NCBI GenBank assembly: GCA_019787685.1
Contig: JAHNUO010000030.1
Span: forward strand, 289,391-353,390
DNA: 64,000 nt
Source: Chiua virens
Lineage: Eukaryota; Basidiomycota; Agaricomycetes; Boletales; Boletaceae
Direction: 5' to 3'
In this document: piece after piece, positions 32,788 to 44,463 of the stretch
Layout: each line of letters starts with the position of its first letter
Numbering within the stretch: the first letter of the stretch is position 1
The notes under the pieces: generated by a model
Seen by the model: only the letters and a program-made list of their open reading frames with translations
What the model was told of the DNA's origin: nothing
The model's database searches: none
Program-made: the position numbers and the translations under genes

Positions 32788-35700
32788 AGGGTCAGTCGCT
32801 CACCAAAGCACGCCAGCGGAAGAGGGTGGCGGTATGCGCAACAGCGTGAGAAGTCGTCGATGTTCGTTATCATCTGTAACACCCGTCGGTGGTGTCGCAA
32901 ACGCATTTGGAAGGACAGAACGGCAAAGGATGGTCGAGGTAGTGTGAAAGCATACAATAGCTTTTCGATCCAAGCTTCGCCAAACATCTCGAATACGAAG
33001 GTTGCTGTGTGTTCAAACACAGGCGGGTGATGAACGACGGACATGAAAACATCTGGACGTCGCTGTCATATACCGCTCCGTTCTCCGTTCCTCCGAATAT
33101 AACTCCGTTTCTCTTAGACGATAACTCCGGGTCGATCTCCCTCAGGACGCAACTCCGCGACCCTGGACCTCCGTTACGTATATATGTTTCCTCTTTTATA
33201 TTAGTACATAACCTGTGTCTCGCTTATGAGCACAGCTCCGGCTTTTTCAGTACCCGACTTACCTCCGGCTATGTAGTTTCCCGATCTTCCGTCTTACTCA
33301 GTTCTTACCAACTCCGTTACTAATCTCCATTCCACTCCGAGTATATAAACTGTAGTACCATGACTGTGTACCCTTAGTCTGAATATTAGTTTATTGTACG
33401 ACTCACTCCGAACACTCCGTAAAGACCTTGATGGTCTTTACTCCGCTCGACTCCACTTTATGTGTTGAGTCATATATCTACCTCCGTTTTCCGCACGTCC
33501 GAAATATAGGGACAGACTGTGACAAGGGCGCACCACATACGGTGAAGCCAAGTCCCGTCTGACGCTACAACTCCGGAGATCCGGAGTTGGCTACCTCCGA
33601 GTCGCACGGTCTCTAACAGTCGCCAAAGAGGTCGCCGTGGCTTCGCGACACGAGTTGAATGGAATTGCAAGACCGCGCTTTGTTCAAGACGTAGACCATT
33701 CTGATGATGGTACGGGCCAAGCAAGCATAGTAGCAAAGCACGAGGACGTGCTGGAGCATTTCTGGAGCGGCGGCAGCAATTTCCACGAGTACAGTGAACG
33801 AGTCACGGAGGAGCAAGGGGCACAAATACAACGTAAGAGATGTCCTGCTCCATTCCGGCAGCAGGCGTTGATGATGGCTTGTTTTACCGCTTCTTTCCCT
33901 CCATCTGGTCGTCCTTCCAGCTCTATTTTCGCCAGCGAAGCCAAAGATCTGAGAAGAGACCGTACCATGCACATTTGCGTCTCCGCCAAGCCATCCGCGA
34001 TGTTCTTGTTCGTATTCCCACCAGCTCTGCGTGTGGCTACCTCGATCGAGGTGATCGTGTACCCGATGACTTCCTCCGGTAGATAGACCCCCGATCTGGG
34101 TCTGGGTCTGGGTTGGGTCTTTCTCGTAGATGACGCGTCTGCTGTGAAAAAAATCTTGGCGACGTTCATTATACTGTCCAACATCTTGAATGTCTCGAAA
34201 TTTTCCCCGCGACAAATCTGCGCGGCGTAATTAGGATCTTGCGCGCCGCAGAAGACGAACTCCCCCGTACTGTTGCAGAACTGCAATGAATCCATCACCG
34301 TATCGGGCTTGGACTTGAGGATAGAGATCCCCACGGCGTGGATCCAGTCTGGGAACGAAATGTTCGTACCCGGGAGCATGGATGGGCGGGCAATGGGGAG
34401 GATGATGTCGCCTAGACTCTTGCACAGCGGACAGATGTACTCCTTGTGAAGGATGTTCTCTGGATGGCTTCGGGTCACATGTGAGCGATGCCGTTGACGA
34501 ACAGAAGCGTTGTAAACTTGGAAACACTCCATGCGCATCATGTGGCCACACATAGATATGTGTAACCCGTAACGAGCATGTTGCGCAGGGAAGCCATCAA
34601 TGTTCGAGGCAAACTGGGTAACGTCCTCGTGGTAGTCACGTCCAGTGACGGATGAGAAGGTCGACGGAGTCGGCTGGTGGGAATTGCGATCGAGGGAGGG
34701 CTGCATTCCCATCAACTCGTTGAGATACGCACTGCGGCTATCGAGATATTTCCGGAGTAAACGGCTGGGCTGGACAAGTCGCCTGTTTCTTGAGGGTCTC
34801 CGCATCTGACCCAGATTCCGCAACGGCGAGGACCTTATGGCGCGCCTGCACTTCGTCCAATACAAACTTGGACATCTCCTGCAAGATCCATCTCACTCGA
34901 GCCGTATAGGGCTTGAAATGCTCTACGTGCTCCATCGCAAAGATAATGTCGATCAGGTTCTTGCCATCTTCAAAGAGCTTGAGGGTAGATAGGTGGCTAA
35001 ACACGAACGCACGCTCGACGAGGGCAATCATAACGAGGTAAGATACTTGATCGAGAATTGCCTCCGCAGACGGTGGCGTCGTCCCCACTGCTTCCGTCAA
35101 CACGAATAAATGGCGTAAAATATCACTTGAAGAAGTGCTTTGGACTCCAAGAGGGACGGCAAGATCGAGAATGGACCCGTCTCGATGCTGATCGGCTTTG
35201 GCACGATCACAAGATCAACCTCGCCTGTCTTCTTTTTCAACCGCGCCTTGAGAACCGTTTCGACTTCTTCCCGTCTGTTTCGAGCATAGTGGTAATAAAA
35301 TGGATTGACTTCGTCGTAAAAAGTGTCTTTGAGCTCGCAGGTTCCTGCGTCGGTAGTGGCTTCTGATGCTCTGAAGTTGGCAACTTCTCTAAGGACGTGT
35401 TCGAAACAAACTTCGTCTGCCATGCGCGCGGGGACACGTTTCACCAGGTCTGTGTAAGAACATGGTCCAGCTGCAAGGGCATGGATGATCTCGCGCCGAA
35501 CGGCGACCGAAAGGGGTAGCTTGGTTGCACTGCCTTTCTCAGTCAAGGGGGTGGTGACAATATACAAGACCTCCTTGACCATGCTGGACAGTTGTGGGCC
35601 CTCGTAGATAGGGTGGACGACTGCCCCGCGGAAGAATTGGAGGGGCTTGAAGCGACCATGACGAGAGACGTTTGGAGGATGAACAGGTCTTGGTCGTAAC

Positions 35701-35845
35701 ACAACTTGCGAAGCATGAAATCCTGGTAATGCAGTAGTTTACCGCGTATGGGAAAACCATTGTGAATCCACAGGCCAGAACGGATCTGAGCAGTCATCAC
35801 AAGGACTGAAGACTTGAGCGAACCCCCAATTGGAAGACGCCGTGA
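32788..35845 (-). pseudogene. UBR1: UBR1-like pseudogene, copy 2 (in right arm)
   Basis: Same content, breaks and LTR insertion as copy 1, in mirror image; every translated segment compared is identical. The RING region lies at about 34395-34565. At the inner junction the frame runs from the arm into unique spacer sequence and ends near 32703. Confidence 0.85.
33064..33618. mobile_element. Solo LTR (555 bp), second copy within right arm
   Basis: Mirror copy of the LTR at 27197-27751 with the same GCGAC flanks in complement. It was carried along by the duplication, not inserted independently. Confidence 0.8.
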
Positions 35846-35851
35846 AAACTT

Positions 35852-36289
35852 ACCTGTCAGACGCCTTCTCTGCAGGGAGTTCCTCTCCCTTTGCCTCCGC
35901 CTTCTCACGAACTTCTCTTGCTTCCTTCGCCGCGCGGAAACAGCGACTACGTTGTTGATTCATCTTGGTTCTCGGGGCGACACCGTCCACAGCCATGACA
36001 AAGCGCTTCCTGGGGTTAATCTTCCCGAATAAAAGGTCCACGTATGCAAAAATAGCCATGAATATCTGCTTGGGATGCGAGCCTGTGAGAAGAGACATTT
36101 CAACGGGGAAGTGTCGACTGTGCAGATTGAAATCGTACAATTATGTATGATCCCGTTGAAGTCGAGGTATAAGTTGTCTATGAAATAGGTTAGCGGTCAT
36201 GGCTCGCTGGAATGCCTCAAGCTGTTTCACCGAATTCGAGACTCTTGTTCTCCTGAATGAGTTGAGTCGGACGTCAATGGGTACCGTTC
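35852..36289 (-). pseudogene. XRN-type exoribonuclease fragment, second copy
   Basis: Mirror copy of the fragment at 24526-24963, identical where compared, with the same junction to UBR1 sequence. Confidence 0.85.
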
Positions 36290-36762
36290 ACTTTGAATCA
36301 CTTCAGTGTATGCATCTCGGAAGAACAGGAAGGACAACTCACGCGATCATATAATGGAAGAACTAGAGGTGAAGTACTAAAGATTACTTATTGTCATCGT
36401 ATCAACCACCGTGGACAAATGCGCACCTTCGGGATACCTTGCAGAGGTATGAGCAGGTTTTTTCAAGCAGTTTATGGAACATGTACTTACCGATAATGCA
36501 CAAAAAGAATGAAAGATTCGGACTCGGCAACAAAGGCTCTAGTGAAGCGGTGCTTCAAGCCAATGCCTCGCTGCCAAAACGCAGCCACATAGCTACGTAA
36601 GCAAGAGCCAGATCTGTCTTCTACTGCGTCTCGCTCATCTCAGGTCCTCACTGCTCCTTGTCACACCTGGTGAGTCCCTAGAATCTCAAGCACAGCAGTA
36701 ATCGAACCAGACACAGGCTACATAACTTGAAGAGACGATTCCGCCCACCCTACGCATCATGA

Positions 36763-36813
36763 TCTTGACTGGCGACCATGAATCCATGATTGCACCTATG
36801 ATGGCAGCGTCAT
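36763..36813 (+). pseudogene. Truncated HNH-gene exon fragment at the right-arm edge
   Basis: MILTGDHESMIAPMMAAS, identical to the start of the HNH exon at 24056-24002, then the sequence switches to carboxylesterase at 36814. Confidence 0.8.
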
Positions 36814-38458
36814 CGTGGAGAAAGCCATCTCGCTCGGAGTTCCCGCTGTATACGTCAGCATGAGTTATCGGTGAGCATTCTCGTACCATGGACGCCGCGG
36901 TGTCTAAACACAGGAAAATTTGGATCCAAAGTCTGAATGGTGAGTAGCCCATTGGTCATCTCTGGTCTCTGTCAAGGGTGCCGACATCGGAAATCTGGGC
37001 CTCCAGGATCGTAGGTGTTTTCTCCACTCCCACGTCTGTTGCCATCCTTTTACTTATTTCGGTTCGTCACGAATCGGAACGCCTCGCTCTGCAATGGGTA
37101 CAAAAATAAATCAGCGCATTTGGGGGAGATCCTACCAAGGTCACAATGTAACAGCTTTCGACCTGTGCTCTCTACTTTGCGCTGACAAGGACATGCCATC
37201 GTTGCACGGCTGGGGCGAGAGTGCGGGTGGAATGTCTGTCGCCTTGCACATGGTGACGAACGGAGGAAATCCAGATGGTCTATTCCGAGCTACATTCGTG
37301 GAAAGCGGATCGCTGATTCCCACGGGAGACATCACGCATGGACAACGATACTATGATACCCTCATTGCCTCGACAGGGTGTTCTGGTTCGATGGACACAT
37401 TGCAGTGTTTGCGCGAGGTACCGTACGAGACATTGTTCAATGAAGTGAACCAATTTCCCGGGATATTTTCGTATCAGGTGCGTTCTCCGGGGAATTGGTT
37501 GATACTGAGTGACTGACGCTCCCTGGCATATAAATACGTGCGGTCTCAAAGTCGGTCGCATCACCATGGTTACCTCGCGTAGATGGTGTGTTCTTGACGG
37601 ACAACCCTCAAATTCTCGCTCAGCAGGGATCTGTTGTGAATATACCATTTATCATCGGTGAGTTGTGTTCTCGTCCCACCTCGCCTGATTGGATCCTGAG
37701 TGTTTGGCACGTAAAGGCAATTGTGATGACGAAGGCACACTGTTCTCTCTCTCAATACTCAATGTTAAAGATCGCGTAATTCAACCCCCCCTTTATCAGG
37801 ACGGTCGCACAATTCGAGGAATACTTCCACACAAACTGGGCTTGAAATATTTCGACCGCTGAATTCACACAATTAATGACATATTACCCCTCTGACCCTG
37901 CTCAAGGATCGCCGTTCGGTACTGGTGACCTGTATGCACTCTCACCACAGTTCAGGCGGCTGGCTGCATTACAGGGAGACATGGTGTTCCAGGCACAATG
38001 ACAGTTATTAATACAGAGTCAATCAGGGTAACAGAATATCTGGCCGTTTTGTGCGTGGTGGATTACGGTGGGTTTATTTGAACCTCACTCTTGGCTTATC
38101 AGTAAACAAACGACTGAAGATTACTCCCATCCTCGGTTCTGTGAGTCTATGTTAACTGGCTCTTCTTCACCTTCATGCCCTGAATCAATTATTTTAACGA
38201 CTTCAGTTCCATCTATCTGATTTGCTCAACGTATATACCGCCGGGGACATGGCCTCTTACCTTGTCCGTTTCGTCACCAATCTCGATCCTAACGTCGGAG
38301 AGAGTACAGACCTATATTGGCCACAATACGATGCAACGACCAATCAGACGATGTTGGAGTTCTCGGGCGGGTTCATTCCGCAAGCGTTGACAGCGGATAC
38401 GTATCGTGCAGAGGCGATGGCATACTTGGTGAACCTGACGTTGAAATATCCGTTGTAG
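36814..38458 (+). pseudogene. Type-B carboxylesterase/lipase pseudogene, 5' truncated
   Basis: Alpha/beta-hydrolase of the carboxylesterase B family, normally secreted. The sequence starts mid-gene with EKAISLGVPAVYVSMSYR, then GADIGNLGLQD, RLALQWVQK, a TAA where Tyr is expected (before ISAFGGDPTKVT), the nucleophile elbow GWGESAGGMSVALHM (37207-37250), VESGSL, and the C-terminal part NVYTAGDMASYLVRF...YWPQYDATT...TYRAEAMAYL (38222-38458). The N-terminus with the oxyanion-hole region is absent because the inverted-duplication arm replaces it. The internal stop and a decayed stretch at 37780-38200 confirm a pseudogene. Confidence 0.85.
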
Positions 38459-39248
38459 CGAGCGAGAAGGGGGAACAAATGAGGCTGACAGAGACGTGGA
38501 AATACGGACATGCCGATCTCGTGGGGCTCCTTCTTGATGTACACAAAGAATCACACATTTCGTCCAGCGTTTTGTTCTAGCTGAATTCGTGGTGCACTGA
38601 AGGCGATGTGGGCCGGTGAAGAGCGAATGTACTCTCATAGATGCAGGGCGTGATGTTACATCCACTGGCAAGTGGTTAGGGCAGGAAATCGAAATCGACC
38701 GATATGGTGTCGATAGCGCAAAAGGAACCGCGTCCACTCGTTATCTATACTACGAAACGATGGAGATACAAATACAGCCGTAGATCTGAGCCAAGCAAAC
38801 GCTGGGGAGCAAGAATTCGAGGAAGGACTTTGCCCTGATCAGCGTGGACACCCCAACGTATTCTTCCGTCCAGGATCTGCCGACTCCGCCCGATTTTGTT
38901 CGTCAACCCTAAACGAGTTGTGCAAAGGACTTTCTGGGCCCCCTCCCTTCCACCTGGCCTTGCCCGACCTTCATGCCAGTGGTAATCGACCTCCATTGTC
39001 ATTGCATCAAATGTCTGTGCGGGATTAATGGCAACGACCCTGAAATCGGCCGCCATGGCATCTCCAATCGATCGACGAAGGTGTTCGGTGGTCAAGATGA
39101 TAGATGAAATCTTGCGACAGAACCTCGACGCAACTTTTGACGGGGACTCGGAAGTGTGAACGCAGACGCGGAAGTCAAGTAAGGTGTCCCAAAAAGATTG
39201 AACTCGACCAGTGCAAAGCAAACTCGCATAGATTCCAACGACAGACTA
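38459..39248. other. Region with no recognised gene
   Basis: A minus-strand open stretch at 38745-39221 (about 150 residues, including TFDAMTMEVDYHWHEG) might be the remnant of an enzyme gene, but I do not recognise the family. Confidence 0.35.
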
Positions 39249-39952
39249 TTACAGCTTGTACTCCAATCTCATCAAAATTTCGTCACGCTTCCCGATGATC
39301 TCGTTGATGTCACCATATCCAGTGAGACCCATCGAGACGTGAAAATCACAGATGGTCTGCCTCAGGATTTGCTCCACACCTTGTTGTCCCACAATAGTGA
39401 GACCATACAAGAACAGACGCGCGACTGGAAAAGGGAGTTGGATGAGAAGCTGGGGCTCGGAGGATGGAAAACAGTATGGACTCAAGACACCTTGAGCACC
39501 CATCGCGAGGGCTTTGGTGATATCACTTCCCGTGCGAATCCCCGAGTCGAAGAGAACGGTCAACTTGCCAGACTTTGGGCGGCACGGACTTTGCATGACC
39601 GCATGATCTTATCGAGTGCGTCCAGCGAACTGATCGCGCCATCAACCTGACGGCCCCTTGGAGTACGCGTCAATTGAAGGCATCCTCGACACGCGGGCGA
39701 CGTACCGTGGTTTGAGGCAACAATGCCATCGATGCCATGCGCAATGGCCTTTTCTGCATCCTGTTGCAACGCAGGAGCAGACACATTTATGAATGAAACA
39801 TCCACCATGAGCCACCACAGTCTACCACAAATACGACTCACCGACACGCGTTGGATGCCTTCGAGCACGATTGGCCCATCCCAGTTATCCCTGATGAACT
39901 TCAAGTCTTCCCACGTCCTAAACACGCCCCAATTCACCGGCAGATTGGTCAT
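39249..39952 (-). pseudogene. FMN-dependent alpha-hydroxy-acid oxidase, N-terminally truncated
   Basis: C-terminal half of a lactate 2-monooxygenase/glycolate-oxidase-type flavoprotein. In order: TWEDLKFIRDNWDGPIVLEG, DAEKAIAHGIDGIVASNHG (substrate/flavin loop with SNHG), GRQVDGAISSLDALDKI, LFDSGIRTGSDITKALAMGA (FMN phosphate loop), LFLYGLTIVGQQGVEQIL and FHVSMGLTGYGDI. At least three introns of about 60-80 bases separate these. The N-terminal half of the barrel is missing: similarity ends at 39952, immediately beside a perfect hairpin, so it is a fragment. Confidence 0.85.
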
Positions 39953-39954
39953 TC

Positions 39955-39979
39955 AAAGGGGTCGCGACTCGACCCCTTT
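39955..39979. repeat. Perfect 10-bp stem hairpin at the oxidase break
   Basis: AAAGGGGTCG / CGACCCCTTT with a 5-nt loop, directly upstream of the truncated oxidase. It may be the terminus of the repeat that replaced the 5' half. Confidence 0.8.
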
Positions 39980-40814
39980 GCATCGCGGTGCTGCCCATGG
40001 CTCTTGGCGAGCTGCTGAATCAGCCGTGCGCGTGATGCGAAGCTCTGTTCTTTCAACGGCCTGCGGCCTCTAGGCTCCTCAAACCCTCGACCGATGCAGC
40101 CTGTTACACAGTGGGCTCAGGCTCTCTGGGCTCTTGCTAAACCACACCGCCTGTAGGCTGCGGGCGATACTTTCGGCTGTGCGCGACAGCCAGTCGGAAC
40201 AGACGAACGCAGCCTGAGTCATCAGCAAGCCGGTGAGCCAGTGGCTGCAACAGCAGCGCCGCCCAGCTCGGTCTTCAAGCATCGGCAGCCAACCCCGCCA
40301 GCCCAGCTGCCCTGAACCCCACCCAAAGCATGTGGAGCTTCCTCTCACCTGATCCGGTGCAGCAACGGCGGGCATCCTCTGCCGTGCAGCGGGTTCAAGC
40401 CTGCAGTAAATCCAGGATGGCTGGCTGAGGTTGCTGTAGGAGTGGTTCAGGTGCGTTTTAGCGCTTCAGTTTTCAGCATGGCCGGAGTCACGCACACGCT
40501 GGGTCCATGGCTTCATCGCCACCTAATCAACTAGCAAACTCTCATCGCCGCCCCACTCCCAGAGATTTTGGTACGTTGTCCACTGCGATATTCGGATACA
40601 GGCTCACACCACTATCCAAATTATTGTCACTACACAACGATCGGCGTGCTCAGAAGGATACGAAGTAACGTTGCGGAAGAGATGACAAGGTTGTGAGAAT
40701 AGGCGAAACGTACGCCAAACAGCATGACTAAAACCTTCGGCGATTAACTATGTAAGATCTTTCTGAGCGGGTCGGAGTTGCCGTTCGAAAAGGGAGAAGC
40801 CTACGAGGAGCATG
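39980..40814. repeat. GC-rich repeat-derived region
   Basis: Contains a 52-base block (40164-40215, starting GCGATACTTTCGGCTG) that recurs at 51874-51925 upstream of the TET/JBP-like gene. No convincing gene; the open minus-strand stretch at 40079-40375 lacks any motif. Confidence 0.6.
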
Positions 40815-43509
40815 TCAGCGAACGATGCCTACACAGTGGGCAGACGTATTCCTCGTGGAGGGTATTCTCCAGATGGTTTCGTGTCGGATGTGAACGGTGG
40901 CGTTGACGAACGGAAGCGTTGTAAACTTCGAAGCACCCCGTGTGCATCGTGTGCCTCCACACGATGCGTGTAATCCAAACCGGGCATGTTGCGCGGGGAA
41001 GCCATTAAAGTTCGGGGCAAACTGGTCGTGGTAGTTCACATCTACAGATGGGGAAAGTCGATGGGGCTGGCGGATGGGAGTTGGAATCGAGGGAGGGTTG
41101 CATTCCCGTTAACTCGTTGGGATACATGCTGTGGCTATCGGGGTGTTTCCGGAGCAAACGGCTGGGCTGCACGAGTCCAAGCATGCCCCACGGCTTCGAG
41201 TCAGCGAGATCCTCTTGGCATACGATACAGGAACCATGCTCTATCAACTCCTCTTGACTCTCCTCCACCTCTTCATCTTCCTCGTCACCCACGTCTTCAA
41301 AGTTGATTGGAAAGCTTCCTTGCTGGGCCTTCATCTGTGCCGTGATGGCCTCTTGACGTGCTTTCGCTGCCTGTTTCTTGGGGGTCTCCGCATCTGGCCT
41401 GGATTCCACAACTGGGGTGACCCTATGGCGCGCCTGCACCTCGATACAAACTTAGGCATCTCGCGCAAGATCCATTCCATCCGAGCCGTGTAAGGTTTGG
41501 AATGGTCTACGTGCTCGATTGCGCAGATAACGTCAATCAGGTTCTTTCCGTCTTCGAAGACCTTCAGGGCAGATAGGTGGCTGAACACGGACGAATGTTC
41601 CACGAGCGCAATCATAACAAGATAAAATGCTTGATTGAGAATTGCCTCGGCAGCTGGTGGCGTCGCGCCCGCCACTTCCGTCATCACGCGGATGCTGGTC
41701 GACTTTGGCACGATCACAGGACCAGCCTCGCCTGTGTTCTTCTTCAACCGCGCATGGAGTACTGCTTCGACTTCTCGATGTTTGTTTCGAGCATTATAAT
41801 AATAAAAGGGGTTGACTTGGCCATGGCTTCTGGTGCTCTAAAGTTGGCGACTGCTCTGAGGACATGGTCGAAACTGACATCACCTGCCATGCGCTCGGCC
41901 ACGCGTTTTATCAGGTCTGTGCAAGAGCACAGGCCTGCTACAAGGGCATGAATGATCTCGCGCAGAACAGCGACTGGAAGGGGCAACTTGGTCACGCTGC
42001 CTTTCTCGGTCAAGAGGGTGATGATGACATACAAGGCTTCCTCGACCATGCTGGACAGCTGTAGGTCCTCGTAGGTCGGGTGGACCACTCCCCCGCGGAA
42101 GAATTGGAGTTTAAAACGGTCAAGGATGATGAGAGACGTTTGGAGGATGAACAGGTCTTGATCATAAACACAACTCGCGAAGCATAAAATCCCGGTAATG
42201 CAGCAGTTGACCGCATATCGGAAAGCCATTACGAACCCACAGGCCCGACCGGATCTGAGCCACCATTCCAAGCACTGAAGACTTCAGTAAACTCCAAGTT
42301 GGAAACCATTGCGAAAGCTTACCTCGCAAGGGAAAGTTGATGAGTGCGAGAATATCTTCCTCTGTCACGATTCGCACAAACAAGTCACGCACGCTTGCGA
42401 CGCCCACTCGACCCAGCGACTCTTCTGAAAGAAGATCGACATTTTTCAACAACGCTGCCAGAAGCCAGTTCAGCGAGTGACCGAACCTTCCAGCATGTCA
42501 AAGTGCATTGCCATGCATTCGACATCACTAAAGAGTACATCGTGGTGGGCTGGCTTTGAAAACTTGTTCTTGTCGAGCTTATCATTTGCCAACGCGCATA
42601 GCTAGGTGATGTCTCCGACGACAATGGAGATAGCGTTGACGAGCTGTGAAGGCGTGGCCCAGCTGAAGGCCTCTCGATATACCTTGATGATGCGCGATAG
42701 GCGTAACGTTGAAGATGCTAATCCAAGCATCGGTTACGTACTCGACATGATTGGTAGCGGCGCGCTTGTTCGGATGGACATACATGAAGAGTTGGCAGAC
42801 CTTGGCAAATTTGCAAATGGAGAAAGGATTCCTGGAAATGAGTTGTTGAACGGGTTCGTTATGATAGAGATACCGGAGATCACTGAAGACAGGCATCAAA
42901 CGCTTGGACTTGAAAGAAAAGCTGTCAACACCCAATTCTGCGGCCTCGGGGGTATTTCCAGGCACATTCAGGATGCGGACAGGCGGTATGTTGACGTCGG
43001 ACATGGGTCTTGGAAGAGTTCTTGGGGTCATGTCAGGAGAGGAAGCATTGAAGGGGCGATCTGGATCTTGGAGAATGGATATCGCAACGCCAGGCTTGGG
43101 CATCACCGCAGTCGCAACAACCGCCGGATTGTTCGGCGATAAAGAAGCTGACGTTGTGGTCTCTGTGAGAGCTGGCGCGGAAGCAGCGAAGAACGCAGCT
43201 CTCATCAAGGGCGCGGTCTCTGAGGAGAGATGATGAGATGAAAAGGGAGAAAGGCAGGATACGCACTTGGATCTGAAACAACCTTCGCCTTTGGTGAAGA
43301 TGTGACCACAAGGACGACCTAGCATGACGGGATCCTCTGATCCCGTACCCGCAAAACCGAGCTTGGCCCGGACCTGACCGAGTGTGGTGTGCATAGGGAG
43401 ACTTGAGTTTGAGAGTGGGAGGAAGAGGTGTGCGTATGGGCCTCAGAAGGTGTCGTAGAGTTCTGAGAGGATCTCTGCGCGGGTTGCGGGAGTGAACACG
43501 AATTTGCAT
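40815..43509 (-). pseudogene. UBR1: UBR1-like pseudogene, copy 3 (keeps UBR box)
   Basis: In sense order: UBR box with RPCGHIFTKGEGCF (about 43280-43330), an intron-like gap, then HNVSFFIAEQSGGCCDCGDAQAW (about 43090-43170); PDMTPRTLPRPMSDVNIPPV; LRYLYHNEPVQQLISRNP, FAKVCQLFMYVHPNKRA and TNHVEYVTDAWIS; AQIRSGLWVRNGF; VLREIIHALVAGLCSCTDL; and the start of the C-terminal RING near 40830-40990. Several frame changes and an internal deletion after the UBR box are visible. It is diverged from the two arm copies, so it is an older relative. A working UBR1 would recognise N-degron residues through this zinc-binding box. Confidence 0.85.
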
Positions 43510-43896
43510 GAACCGGGCATCATTTCGAGTGCAAAGGTGCTGCCCACGCGTCTACTTAGTTTGGTGGTACTAGCATATCCATTGTTGGCCTTCCGACAGT
43601 CATTCCCAGAAGACCTACCATTATAAGGATGAGCCCTTCTAACATTTCTCTTTTGTTACTTTTATTACACAAGCTCGATCGATTTATTACCAGGGTATTG
43701 TAAGGCTTTATCATAAAACCTGGAGTCCCATGATGTAGTAATTTCCTGGGTCTTGCAAGACTCGGATCAGATCGGGAAATCCCGGGACACTCCGATGGAA
43801 CTCCATACGGGTGTTTCAGCTTCATGTGAAACCCCACTGCGGTGTGTACTATAAACAATTGGCTGAGTCCCCTGGGTGCATTCATATCCATCTCCC

Positions 43897-44463
43897 ATGG
43901 ACTCACGGACCTCCTCTGAGTCTATTTCTACATCATCGGATGTTCCTTCTTTTCAAACGTTTGGACTCGGAGTCACGGTGACTCAGACAGACCACCAGCA
44001 GGAGGTGATGCCAGGTAAATCACAACGTCTTACTAGTAGGTTATTAGTGCTAACTTAACTTGAATTTCTCACTGAAGAAGGGCAGGTAGTTAGAATGGTG
44101 ACAAATGTAGAGCAGCGGGTTTCTGCTTTGGAAAGGGAGGTCATCCATCAAGCAAAGGACCTCCAGAGCATCGAAGGTCACCTGGGGAATGTTCAAGGAA
44201 CATTGGTCAGAACTCGCTCGAAGAATACGATTCTGTTGGAAGAATTGATTCAAAAGTCAAATCGTAACGAACAGAACCTTGGCAGCATGGAAGGTCGGCT
44301 CGCTGGACGCCTGAAGAATGTAGAAGATGGTATGCTACGCATGGAGAAATCGCAAACAGGGATATTTGATCGGATTTTGAGCACCCTTACTACTCTCACC
44401 AGTTTTTGGGGTTCGAGGTCTCAGTCTGGGTCAGGCCCGGGTGGTGAAGATAGTGGCGTGTAA
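43897..44463 (+). CDS. Small coiled-coil protein of unknown function
   Basis: Two exons: an N-terminal Ser/Thr-rich segment starting MDSRTSSESISTSSD, then after an intron (GTAAAT...TGAAG, containing a CTAAC branch-like element) a heptad-rich segment with VTNVEQRVSALEREVIHQAK and similar repeats, ending in a Ser/Gly tail. About 160 residues. No enzyme motif. An ATG at 43876 is also in frame. Confidence 0.55.

Larger units (their letters stand above)
32788..36813 (-). repeat. Right arm of the 4,026-bp inverted duplication
   Basis: Reverse complement of 24002-28027. Its outer end cuts both an HNH exon fragment (36763-36813) and a carboxylesterase gene that resumes at 36814, so this arm looks like the inserted copy. 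Confidence 0.95.

Noticed and set aside
24002..36813. Classical TIR DNA transposon with 4-kb terminal inverted repeats
   Set aside because: The outer ends lie inside host coding sequence, no target duplication is visible at 24001/36814, and the left flank is continuous with the HNH gene.
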